From DATLNF01 sp035536235 (lineage in GTDB: Bacteria; Actinomycetota; Actinomycetes; BP-191): 13,985 nucleotides of DNA. Made by a program: the position numbers and the translations under genes. Location: contig DATLOQ010000019.1 in the NCBI GenBank assembly GCA_035536235.1, positions 1 to 13,985 on the forward strand, written 5' to 3'. Within the stretch, counting starts at the first letter, position 1. Each line of letters begins with the position of its first letter. The notes beneath the pieces were generated by a model that saw only the letters and a list, made by a program, of their open reading frames with translations, did no database searches and had not been told where the DNA came from. Positions 1 to 6,454 of this stretch are shown here, one piece after another.

Positions 1-2
1 CC

Positions 3-131
3 ACCGATCCGCAGGGTCTCGCGAGCATGGTGGCCAGCGAGGTGGCTCGACTGCGGGGCATCGAGGCAGCCGAGCGACTCCGCGCCCGGGAGAGCCGGTG
101 GTCTCGCCCACTGCCCGGGAGCCTCCAGTGA
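3..131 (+). CDS. C-terminal end of an unidentified protein (5' partial)
   Basis: The frame beginning at position 3 is open from the window edge to a TGA at 129-131 and encodes 42 residues. The piece is mostly charged helix (for example EVARLRGIEAAERLRARE) followed by a short Pro/Ser tail, SRPLPGSLQ. There is no membrane segment or recognisable motif in what is visible, so I do not assign a function. Its stop codon overlaps the likely GTG start of the next gene in the sequence GTGA, the usual sign of translational coupling, so the two genes are probably one operon. The frame could be accidental because it is short, but the stop-start overlap and the ribosome binding site placed just before it support a real gene end. 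Confidence 0.6.
   Translation, partial: TDPQGLASMVASEVARLRGIEAAERLRARESRWSRPLPGSLQ
117..121 (+). promoter_or_regulatory. Ribosome binding site that decides the start at 128
   Basis: GGGAG lies six bases before the GTG at 128-130. An alternative in-frame GTG at 98 has no comparable purine stretch before it and would overlap the upstream gene by 34 bases. The 128 start is therefore preferred. Confidence 0.6.
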
Positions 132-712
132 CCGAGGAGGCCCGGCGCCGCGGCCCCGCCGTACCCGTGGGCGGGGGCGTGCCGGTCGACCCCGACACCG
201 GTGAGCGCTTCGGCTACCTGCCCCGCAAGGCGGCGCGGCGCAAGATCCTCATCCGGTCGCAGCTCGGCTTGCCCTGGCTGGTCAGCGCGCTGGTCTTCGG
301 CGCCGGGATCCTCGCCGCAGGCGCGGCCTACCTGCTGCTGCGCCCCTCGACACCGGGTCCGCCGTACGTCGACCAGGGGCAGCTGTCCCGGTACGCCGAC
401 GGAGAGGTCACCGCGTTGGCGGACGGCAGCGGCTGGGTCGACCGCCGAAGCGGGTTGGTGGCCATCGGCGACGCGGTCGCCTACTGCCCGGCAGACGGGG
501 GCTGGGTCGACGAGGAGACGGGCCGGTACGACGCCGCGGGCCGGCGCATCGGCGGCGGGATGGGGCTGCTGGTGCTGCCCGCCCGCGCAGCGAGCGGACG
601 GCTCTTCGTGGACCCCACTGCCGGCCAGCGCTCCACCATCTCCGGCGAGCCGCTCGGACCGTGCCCAGTGGTTCAGCGGGTCACCGACCCACGTCCACCG
701 GACGGGTTGTAG
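128..712 (+). CDS. Single-pass membrane protein, unknown function, possibly degenerate Rieske-like
   Basis: With the GTG at 128 the protein has 194 residues. Residues 1-45 are basic and cytoplasmic-looking and contain VDPDTGERFGYLPR. Residues 48-71 form one clear transmembrane helix. The remaining 120 residues would lie outside the membrane and hold two cysteines, Cys120 and Cys179, each followed by proline. The short pattern (W/F/P)VDxxxG recurs at residues 19-25, 103-109, 126-132 and 160-166, probably as beta-turns. The order Asp-Gly-Glu, then Tyr-Cys-Pro, Gly-Gly, Tyr-Asp, Gly-Arg-Arg-Ile-Gly-Gly recalls the second cluster-binding box of Rieske proteins, and the N-terminal segment plus helix recalls actinobacterial QcrA. 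The ligand histidines are absent, so no 2Fe-2S cluster is expected. This resemblance is inference only; the safe call is a membrane protein of unknown function. It is probably coupled to the gene ending at 131. Confidence 0.75.
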   Translation: MTEEARRRGPAVPVGGGVPVDPDTGERFGYLPRKAARRKILIRSQLGLPWLVSALVFGAGILAAGAAYLLLRPSTPGPPYVDQGQLSRYADGEVTALADGSGWVDRRSGLVAIGDAVAYCPADGGWVDEETGRYDAAGRRIGGGMGLLVLPARAASGRLFVDPTAGQRSTISGEPLGPCPVVQRVTDPRPPDGL

Positions 713-771
713 AACGGCTAGTTTCTGGGTACTCCCTGCTCTGACTTGGCCCGCGGACGTCTTGGAGGCTC

Positions 772-1650
772 GTGAAGGACGCAGCCCGGCGGGCCGGCAC
801 AGTGGCGCGCGACAGCGCTCGCGCAGTGCTCAGCCCGGCCGGCCTCCGCGGCGCCGGCGTCGAGGTCGTGTGGGCCGCAGCCCACGCAGCGCTCTACCCG
901 CTGGGCGCGCTTCGCGAGCGCACCCGCAAAGACCAGGCGCGCTACTCCCTGCGCGGCCTCAACCCCGTCAAACGCGGCTTGCTGCTCGGCGACGTCGAGG
1001 CGGCGGGCACCCCGATCGTGCTGGTGCACGGATGGGTGGACAACCGCTCGATCTTCACCGTGCTGCGCCGAGCCCTGCACCGGCGGGGGTTCGGCCAGGT
1101 CGTGACGATGAACTACAACGTGCTGACGCACGACGTACCCCGGGCCGCGCATCGCCTCGGGGCGCTGGTCGAGCAGGTATGCGACCAGACCGGCTACGAG
1201 CGGGTCCACGTCGTGGGTCACTCGATGGGCGGCCTCGTCGCGCGCTACTACGTCCAGCGCCTAGGCGGCGACGAGCGCATCCACACCCTGGCGACGCTCG
1301 GCACACCACATCGAGGCACCCGCGCCGCCCATCTCTTCGTCGGCCGGGCGCTGAAGTCCTTGCGGGTCGGCTCTTCCGTCGTCCGCGAGCTCGAAGAGCC
1401 GGCGCCCCACTGCCGGACCCGCTTCCTGGCCTTCTGGAGCGACCTCGACGAGCTCGTGGTGCCCAAGTCGTCAGGCCGCATCGATCATCCCGACCTGAAC
1501 GCCCGCAACGTCTTCATCCGCGGGGCGGGCCACCTGTCGCTGCCCATCGACGGGCGGGTCGTGCACGAGATCGTCTCGGCCTTCGCTCTCCTCGACGTCG
1601 ACGGCTCCACCCTGGCCGCCGGGATGATCACGGTCGACGGCGCTGTCTGA
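772..1650 (+). CDS. Lipase-like alpha/beta-fold hydrolase
   Basis: The 292-residue protein has the full set of marks of the lipase/esterase branch of the alpha/beta hydrolase fold. IVLVHGW at residues 82-88 supplies the oxyanion-hole region. GHSMGG at 149-154 carries the nucleophile Ser151. Asp226 in DLDELVVP and His254 in GAGHLSLP complete a likely triad. GTPHRGT at 177-183 is typical of triacylglycerol lipases of the LipA/PGAP1-like type. There is no signal peptide; residues 30-47 are weakly hydrophobic and might contact the membrane. The substrate, an acyl ester, is inferred from the family. The GTG start at 772 has GGAGG at 764-768, three bases upstream, which is close but usable. It follows the membrane-protein gene by 59 bp, and a 151-bp gap to the M23 gene suggests a separate promoter there. 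Confidence 0.88.
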   Translation: MKDAARRAGTVARDSARAVLSPAGLRGAGVEVVWAAAHAALYPLGALRERTRKDQARYSLRGLNPVKRGLLLGDVEAAGTPIVLVHGWVDNRSIFTVLRRALHRRGFGQVVTMNYNVLTHDVPRAAHRLGALVEQVCDQTGYERVHVVGHSMGGLVARYYVQRLGGDERIHTLATLGTPHRGTRAAHLFVGRALKSLRVGSSVVRELEEPAPHCRTRFLAFWSDLDELVVPKSSGRIDHPDLNARNVFIRGAGHLSLPIDGRVVHEIVSAFALLDVDGSTLAAGMITVDGAV

Positions 1651-1682
1651 GCGCCCGCAATTTGCCCCCAAACGTGCTTCTA

Positions 1683-1701
1683 GGTTACGGTTCGGTCACG
1701 G
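1683..1701 (+). promoter_or_regulatory. MtrA-like direct repeat upstream of the M23 endopeptidase gene
   Basis: GGTTACGG (1683-1690) and GGTCACGG (1694-1701) are separated by TTC, so the two half-sites repeat every 11 bp, one helical turn. Direct repeats of a GTTACG/GTCACG type are the known recognition pattern of MtrA, the actinobacterial response regulator that controls many cell-wall hydrolase genes. The site is about 100-120 bp before the GTG of the secreted peptidase and 33 bp after the stop of the lipase-like gene. I see no convincing -35 hexamer. TAGGTT at 1681-1686 could be a -10, but it overlaps the repeat. The assignment to MtrA is inference from sequence and gene context. Confidence 0.5.
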
Positions 1702-1801
1702 CATTCGGGATCTCGACCTCGTCCCCGCCGTCACGGCCGCCACGGACCTTCTCGCCCGCGACGGCCGTTGCCATGTCGTCAACCGGGGGGAACCCTTCCG
1801 C

Positions 1802-2590
1802 GTGTCCTCACTGTTCGTTCGCCATACGCCGTTGGCGCCGCTGCGCCGGGCCCACCGCGCCCACCGGGCTCGCGCGCGAAAGCAGGGGCTCACTGGGCCG
1901 GTGCTGCTCGCCGGAGCTCTCGCCGTAGCAGGTCATCTGGCCAGCCAGACTGCTGTGGCTGCGCCGCTCGCGCGTCCTACGGGCTTGACCTTCATGGCCG
2001 CCAGCGCGCCCCACAGCGCGCCCTCGACAGGACGGGTGGCTGCGCTGCTGGGCGAGCCGACGGTCGCGGCGGCGCCCGCCTCCGCGGTCATCGGGCGCTC
2101 GACGCCGACCGCCGCGCGCACACCGGCACGCGCCACCCGCAGCACCGCCCGACGCACCCCGATCAACGGTCTCACTGCAGTCTCCCCCCGCAAGTCAGCC
2201 CCCCGCCCGGCCAAGTGGACTCGACCGAGCGGCGGACCGTTGACCTCGCCGTACGGCTCACGCTGGGGCCGGATCCACGAGGGCCTCGACTTCGGTGCGC
2301 CCCACGGCTCACCGGTGCGCGCAGCGTTCGATGGCGTGGTCGTCTACGCCGCCTACGACGGCGGTTACGGCAAGCAGATCCGGATCCGTCACGGCAACGG
2401 CGTGGTGACGACGTACTCCCACCTGTCCAGAATCGTCGTGAGCGGTGGGCGGGTCGCTGCCGGGGAGACGATCGGCAAGGTCGGCTCGACCGGCTCCTCC
2501 ACCGGCCCGCACCTGCACTTCGAGGTCCACATCGGCGGCTCACCGGTCAACCCGCGGCCCTACCTCGCCAAGCGCGGAGTGCGCGTCTAG
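1802..2590 (+). CDS. Secreted M23 (LytM-type) peptidoglycan endopeptidase
   Basis: The 262-residue protein starts at GTG 1802, the first usable start after the gap, with a GGGGGGAA purine run at 1785-1792. Residues 1-28 are strongly basic (RRAHRAHRARARK), residues 30-47 are hydrophobic, and AVAA at 51-54 is a good signal peptidase site. A low-complexity Ala/Thr/Arg/Pro linker runs to about residue 138. The M23 domain occupies about 139-262. Zinc ligands His159 and Asp163 (HEGLDFG) and His239, together with catalytic His207 (YSHL) and His237 (HLHFEV), are all present, so the enzyme should be active. It is expected to cut peptide cross-links in peptidoglycan outside the membrane. No LysM, SH3 or coiled-coil domain is seen. 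The MtrA-like repeat at 1683-1701 suggests control with the cell cycle or envelope state. It converges with the enoyl reductase gene. Confidence 0.92.
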   Translation: MSSLFVRHTPLAPLRRAHRAHRARARKQGLTGPVLLAGALAVAGHLASQTAVAAPLARPTGLTFMAASAPHSAPSTGRVAALLGEPTVAAAPASAVIGRSTPTAARTPARATRSTARRTPINGLTAVSPRKSAPRPAKWTRPSGGPLTSPYGSRWGRIHEGLDFGAPHGSPVRAAFDGVVVYAAYDGGYGKQIRIRHGNGVVTTYSHLSRIVVSGGRVAAGETIGKVGSTGSSTGPHLHFEVHIGGSPVNPRPYLAKRGVRV

Positions 2591-2591
2591 C

Positions 2592-2601
2592 GAGACGTCT
2601 C
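2592..2601. repeat. Short perfect palindrome between convergent genes
   Basis: GAGACGTCTC is a 10-bp perfect palindrome filling most of the 9-bp gap between the M23 stop (2588-2590) and the enoyl reductase stop (2602-2600). It has no loop and no T-run on either strand, so it is not a classical terminator, but nothing else separates the two converging transcripts. It may be chance. Confidence 0.3.
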
Positions 2602-3403
2602 AGGCGCCGACCGCGTGGAATCCGCCGTCGACGTGCACGATCTCGCCGGTGGTGCGCGGGAACCAGTCGGACAGCAGTGCGACGCAGGCCCGGGCAGCCG
2701 GCTCGGTGTCGTCGACGTCCCACCCCAGGGGGGCACGGGTAGCCCACAGCTCCTCGAACTTCTCGAAGCCCGAGATGCTCTTCGCCGCCATCGTGCGCAA
2801 CGGTCCGGCGGCCACCAGGTTGACCCGCACTCCCTTCGGTCCGAGGTCACGGGCCAGGTAGCGGGACGTCGCCTCCAGCGCGGCTTTCGAGACGCCCATC
2901 CAGTCGTACGACGGCCAGGCTTGGGTCGCGTCGAAGTCCAGCCCGACGATCGAGCCGCCGTGCTCGGTCATCAGCGGCAGCATGGCGACGGCCAGCGCCT
3001 TCAGGGAGTACGCCGAGATCTCCAGCGCCGTGGCGACGTCAGGCCACTCCGGCAGCAGGAAGTCGCCGGACAGGCAGGACGCGGGAGCGAAGGCGACCGC
3101 GTGCAGCGCACCGTCGACTCGGCCCCAACGCTGGGTGAGCTCTCGGGTCAGCGCCTCGAAGTGATCGGGCGACGTGACGTCGAGCTCGAGCACCTCCGGC
3201 ACTCCAGGCAGCCGACGGGCGATGCGCTGAGTGATGCTCATCGCGCGCCCGTGCGAGGTGAGCACCAGCTCCGCGCCCTGCTCGAGCGCCAGCCGGGCGA
3301 CGGCGTAGGCGATGGAGCGGTCGGTCAGCACTCCGGTCACGACGATCTTCTTGCCGACGAGCAGCCCGCCGGCTGCTCGAGTCTCGGTCTGCGCCTCGGT
3401 CAC
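2600..3403 (-). CDS. fabI: NADH-dependent enoyl-ACP reductase, InhA/FabI type
   Basis: This 267-residue protein is a member of the short-chain dehydrogenase superfamily that reduces trans-2-enoyl-ACP in the last step of each type II fatty-acid elongation cycle, in the cytoplasm. It matches mycobacterial InhA closely in length and motifs. GKKIVVTGVLTDRSIA (17-32) is the nucleotide-binding loop, LELDV (72-76) contacts the adenine, and ISAYS follows at 129-133. PSYDWMGVSKAALE holds catalytic Tyr166 and Lys173. NLVAAGP and RAPLGWDV cover the substrate loop, and LLSDWFPRTTGEIVHVDGG is the family C-terminal signature. At the position of InhA Ser94 (HSIGF) it has Ala102 (HAVAF). The GTG start at 3403 has no strong ribosome binding site; GGAG lies about 14 bases off. 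It lies 36 bp downstream of the helicase gene on the same strand, and fabG, its common actinobacterial partner, is not adjacent. Confidence 0.93.
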   Translation of the reverse strand: MTEAQTETRAAGGLLVGKKIVVTGVLTDRSIAYAVARLALEQGAELVLTSHGRAMSITQRIARRLPGVPEVLELDVTSPDHFEALTRELTQRWGRVDGALHAVAFAPASCLSGDFLLPEWPDVATALEISAYSLKALAVAMLPLMTEHGGSIVGLDFDATQAWPSYDWMGVSKAALEATSRYLARDLGPKGVRVNLVAAGPLRTMAAKSISGFEKFEELWATRAPLGWDVDDTEPAARACVALLSDWFPRTTGEIVHVDGGFHAVGA

Positions 3404-3439
3404 GGCGGCAGACGCTACTCCGACCTGGCACGCCAGCGG

Positions 3440-5710
3440 CTAGAGCTTCTCGACGGGGGCGTAGCGGAGCAGCAGCCGCTTGGTGCCGACCGCGCCGCCG
3501 AAGTTGACCGTGGCCTCGGCCGAGTCGCCCTGTCCGGCGGTGGCCACGACGACGCCCAGGCCGAAGGAGTCATGTGTGACGCGGTCCCCGGGCGCCACGC
3601 TGATCACGGGACGGAGCCCGACCCCGGGCTTGGCCCCCGGCCGTCCGCCGCCGCCGGACAGCGTGCGGGCGACCGTGGCCATGGCCGGCTCGGCGCGACC
3701 CGTCCACTCGGTCAGCCCAGCGGGGATCTCGTCCAGGAAGCGTGACGGCGGGTTGTACGACGTCTGGCCCCACATGAAGCGCACCTGCGCCCGCGACAGG
3801 TAGAGCCGCTCGCGCGCGCGGGTGATGCCGACGTAGGCGAGCCGGCGCTCCTCCTCGAGCTCGGTGTTGTCGCCGAGCGCCCGGATGTGCGGGAAGACGC
3901 CGTCCTCGAGCCCGGTCAGGAAGACGACGGGGAACTCCAGGCCCTTCGCGTTGTGCAGGGTCATCAGCGTCACGACACCCGCGTCCCCCGTGAGCACGTC
4001 CACGTCGGCGACCAGGGAGACCTGCTCGAGGAAGGAGGCCAGGCCGTCATCAGGGAGTCGCTCCTCGAATTCGCGAGCGACGCCGAGCAGCTCCTGGCAG
4101 TTCTCCACGCGCCCTTGGCCCTCGATCGAGTCGTCCGCCTCCAGCTCGGTGAGATATCCCGTGCGCTCCCAGACCTTCTCGAGGATGGCCGACGGCGCCG
4201 CGCCGGCCGCCGCTTCGGCCCGCAGGTCCGTGAGCAGGGTGGCGAACTCCAGGCAGGACTTCATCGCCTGCGCCCCGATGCCAGGAGCGTCGCCCGCCTT
4301 CTCGACGGCCTGCCAGAACGGCATCCGCTCGCGGGCGGCTAGCGCTTCCAGGCACTCCTGCGCCTTGTCGCCGATCTTTCGCCGTGGCACGTTGAGGATG
4401 CGTCGCAGCGACACCGTGTCGGCCGGGTTGGCGATCACCCGGAGGTAGGCGAGGGAGTCGCGCACCTCCTTGCGCTCGTAGAAGCGCACGCCGCCGACGA
4501 CGCGGTAGGGCAGGCCGACCCGGACGAACACCTCCTCGAAGACCCGGCTCTGCGCGTTGGTCCGGTAGAAGACGGCGATGTCCCCGGCGCTGACCCCGTG
4601 GTCGTCGGCCAGCCGGTCGACCTCTTGCGCGACGAAGGCAGCCTCGTCGTGCTCGTTCTCCGCGACGTAGCCGACGATCTTCTCGCCGGCACCCGCGTCG
4701 CTCCACAGGTTCTTCGGCTTGCGGCCTGGGTTGCGGGCGATGACAGCGTTGGCCGCGGAGAGAATCGTCTGCGTCGAGCGGTAGTTCTGCTCGAGCAGCA
4801 CGACGGTGGCGTCGGGGTAGTCCTCCTCGAACGCGAGGATGTTGCGGATGCTCGCACCTCGGAAGGCGTAGATGGACTGGTCGGCGTCGCCGACGACGCA
4901 CAGCTCTCCGGCTGGGATCTCCCCATCGGCAGGCCCCACGAGCTCGCGCACCAGGGCGTACTGCGCGTGGTTGGTGTCCTGGTACTCGTCGACGAGCACG
5001 TGGCGGAAGCGCCGCCGGTAGTGCTCTGCCACCTCGGGGAAGACCCGCAGCACGTCGACGGTCGTCGAGATGAGGTCGTCGAAGTCCATCGCGTTGGCTT
5101 CGCGCAGCCGACGCTGGTACAGGGTGTAGACCTCCGCGAGCATCCGCTCGGCCTCGTTGGTAGCCCGTCCGGCCGCGCTCTCGAAGTCGACCAGCTCGTT
5201 CTTCAGGTTGCTGACCTTCGCCGACATGGCCCGCGGCGGGAACCGCTTGGGGTCCAGGTCGAGATCTCGGACACACAGCGTCATCAACCGGAGGGCGTCA
5301 CCCTGGTCGTAGATCGTGAAGGTGCTGGTGAAGCCGAGACGCTTGGCCTCGGACCGCAGGATGCGCACGCAGGCCGAGTGGAACGTGGACACCCACATCG
5401 CCTTGGCCCGCGGACCGACCAGAGCCGCGACGCGCTCCTTCATCTCACCAGCGGCCTTGTTGGTGAAGGTGATGGCGAGAATCTCGCCGGTCTGCACCCG
5501 CCGCTCGGCCAGCAGGTAGGCGATGCGCTGCGTGAGCACCCGCGTCTTCCCCGACCCCGCTCCCGCCACGATCAGCAACGGGCCACCCGCATGCACGACC
5601 GCAGCGCGCTGCTGCGGATTGAGGCCCTCGAGCAGTGCCGCCGACCGCTCGTCACGGGTGATGAGACCGGCGTACGCCGGGTCGTCCGGGTCGTCGAAGA
5701 GGGTATCCAT
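3440..5710 (-). CDS. pcrA: ATP-dependent 3'-5' DNA helicase PcrA/UvrD (UvrD1 type)
   Basis: The 756-residue protein carries every motif of superfamily 1A helicases in order. The Q motif LNPQQRAAV is at 30-38 and Walker A (AGAGSGKT) at 49-56. FTNKAAGEMKER and STFHSACVRIL follow, then Walker B with Asp241-Glu242 in VDEYQDTNHAQY. VGDADQSIYAFRGA, LEQNYRS, TLHNAKGLEFPVVF and EEERRLAYVGITRARERLYL complete the set. The last 50 residues (707-756, from PGDRVTHDSFGLG) form the Tudor-like C-terminal domain found in PcrA and bacterial UvrD1, which contacts RNA polymerase or other partners. It unwinds DNA in nucleotide excision repair, conflict resolution and replication restart. Length fits the family. 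The ATG at 5710 gives MDTLFDD, the usual PcrA beginning. TAGACT on the minus strand (5726-5721), ten bases before the ATG, could be a -10 giving a nearly leaderless transcript. No actinobacterial SOS box is visible in the 68-bp gap. Confidence 0.96.
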   Translation of the reverse strand: MDTLFDDPDDPAYAGLITRDERSAALLEGLNPQQRAAVVHAGGPLLIVAGAGSGKTRVLTQRIAYLLAERRVQTGEILAITFTNKAAGEMKERVAALVGPRAKAMWVSTFHSACVRILRSEAKRLGFTSTFTIYDQGDALRLMTLCVRDLDLDPKRFPPRAMSAKVSNLKNELVDFESAAGRATNEAERMLAEVYTLYQRRLREANAMDFDDLISTTVDVLRVFPEVAEHYRRRFRHVLVDEYQDTNHAQYALVRELVGPADGEIPAGELCVVGDADQSIYAFRGASIRNILAFEEDYPDATVVLLEQNYRSTQTILSAANAVIARNPGRKPKNLWSDAGAGEKIVGYVAENEHDEAAFVAQEVDRLADDHGVSAGDIAVFYRTNAQSRVFEEVFVRVGLPYRVVGGVRFYERKEVRDSLAYLRVIANPADTVSLRRILNVPRRKIGDKAQECLEALAARERMPFWQAVEKAGDAPGIGAQAMKSCLEFATLLTDLRAEAAAGAAPSAILEKVWERTGYLTELEADDSIEGQGRVENCQELLGVAREFEERLPDDGLASFLEQVSLVADVDVLTGDAGVVTLMTLHNAKGLEFPVVFLTGLEDGVFPHIRALGDNTELEEERRLAYVGITRARERLYLSRAQVRFMWGQTSYNPPSRFLDEIPAGLTEWTGRAEPAMATVARTLSGGGGRPGAKPGVGLRPVISVAPGDRVTHDSFGLGVVVATAGQGDSAEATVNFGGAVGTKRLLLRYAPVEKL

Positions 5711-5720
5711 GGCTAGCCCG

Positions 5721-5726
5721 AGTCTA
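5721..5726 (-). promoter_or_regulatory. Possible -10 element of pcrA
   Basis: The minus strand reads TAGACT ten bases before the ATG at 5710. It fits the TAnnnT pattern of the actinobacterial housekeeping sigma factor and would give a transcript with almost no leader. No good -35 is found at 16-18 bp, so confidence is low. Confidence 0.3.
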
Positions 5727-5778
5727 GGCCGCGGTCCGACATCCTCTGGACCAGCGCAAGGGGCCGCGCTGACGAGCG

Positions 5779-6240
5779 CTACTTGCTCTTAGGGACGAAG
5801 GTGTAGGTGACCTTTGCTTCCCGCTGGCCGAGCCAGTTGCAGACGACGAGGGTGTACTTGGCGCCCGGCTTGATCTTCTTGAAGGTGAACTTCTCCTTGC
5901 CGGGCAGGACCGTGGCGTTGGATTCCTCGAAGGTCTCCGACGCGGCGGCCTTGCCGCCCTTGCTGTCGAAGAGGTAGAGGTCCCAGTCGCCCATGTAGGT
6001 GAGCTCCGCGGTGATCGTGCCCTCGGCGGCGAAGGTCAGCGGCTTGGTGTTCTTGGTCAGCGTCTCCTGGCCCTGCCAGCAGCCGTCGAACGTCGGCACG
6101 GAGGCGGTGACCGGGAAGGGCACCGGCGCGGTCACGGTGTAAGTCTCGGTCTGCGACTTGGGCGGGGCGGCACCGGCCGGAAGGGCGGCGGCGCACGCAC
6201 CACCCATCGCGACGATGAGGGCGAGGCGACGGACGTTCAC
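5779..6240 (-). CDS. Small secreted protein, beta-sandwich (PPC-like), unknown function
   Basis: The 153-residue protein starts at GTG 6240 with AAGGG seven bases upstream. Residues 1-25 are a typical signal peptide (NVRRLA, then a hydrophobic core, cleavage near AGAA at 22-25). The mature part is mostly predicted beta strand with many Thr, Val and Lys residues. GDWDLYLFDSKGG at 84-96, followed by KIKPGAKYTLVVCNW at 122-136, resembles the bacterial pre-peptidase C-terminal (PPC) fold: a strand pair with an Asp-rich turn, then an 'x-x-L-x-P-G-x-Y-x-L-x-V' strand. Cys54 and Cys134 in the mature chain could form a disulphide. There is no catalytic motif, so a binding or structural role outside the cell is likely, but I do not know the ligand. 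It lies 68 bp before pcrA on the same strand and diverges from the secreted S15-type hydrolase. Confidence 0.82.
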   Translation of the reverse strand: MNVRRLALIVAMGGACAAALPAGAAPPKSQTETYTVTAPVPFPVTASVPTFDGCWQGQETLTKNTKPLTFAAEGTITAELTYMGDWDLYLFDSKGGKAAASETFEESNATVLPGKEKFTFKKIKPGAKYTLVVCNWLGQREAKVTYTFVPKSK

Positions 6241-6454
6241 GGTGAAGCCCTTCTTCGGAGAAGCCGGCAGACCGGTAGAAGCTCGGTATTGGAGTGATTT
6301 CGCCGTTCGGCGTGCCGGTCCTGCTCACCAACGAGCGAGGCCTAGTGAGGTGACGACCGAAGCGCACCGGCGGCGGGGCGGTGGCCCGGTATGCGCGAAG
6401 GGTGGCTTCACCAGCACGGCAGGATTCTGCTGCGGCCACGGCGAAGCGTGGCGG
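6241..6454. promoter_or_regulatory. Divergent intergenic region between two exported-protein genes
   Basis: These 214 bp separate the starts of the small secreted protein (minus) and the CocE-like hydrolase (plus), so promoters for both should lie here. I cannot pick a convincing -10/-35 pair in either direction. CTTCTTCGGAGAAG at 6250-6263 is a small inverted repeat (5-bp arms, 4-base loop) next to the minus-strand ribosome binding site and partly overlapping it. CGCCGTTCGGCG at 6301-6312 is another short inverted repeat. Confidence 0.4.

Noticed and set aside
1663..1801. A c-di-AMP (ydaO-type) riboswitch before the M23 gene, suggested by context and by GGGGGGAACC at 1785-1794.
   Set aside because: The other conserved parts (GGGGTGAAT-like core and the CCGAATCCGTCAGCTAACC-like 3' segment) are absent and no room for them remains before the start codon.
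1682..1801. An N-terminal extension of the M23 protein; the frame is open upstream with high G/C at third positions.
   Set aside because: There is no ATG, GTG or TTG in that extension, another frame there has equally high third-position G/C, and the MtrA-like repeat lies within it.
201..1928. A 575-codon open frame on the plus strand spanning the membrane protein, the lipase and the M23 start.
   Set aside because: It is rich in Arg, Pro, Ser and Ala with no motif, and overlaps three genes with clear motifs in other frames. It is a shadow of high-GC coding sequence.
2615..3745. A 376-codon plus-strand open frame opposite the enoyl reductase and the end of pcrA.
   Set aside because: It is an antisense shadow with Arg/Gln/Gly-rich low-information sequence and no plausible domain.
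6158..6454. A longer start for the CocE-like hydrolase, adding 99 residues.
   Set aside because: It would overlap the divergent secreted-protein gene, has no homologous-looking content, and would bury the signal peptide that begins at 6455.
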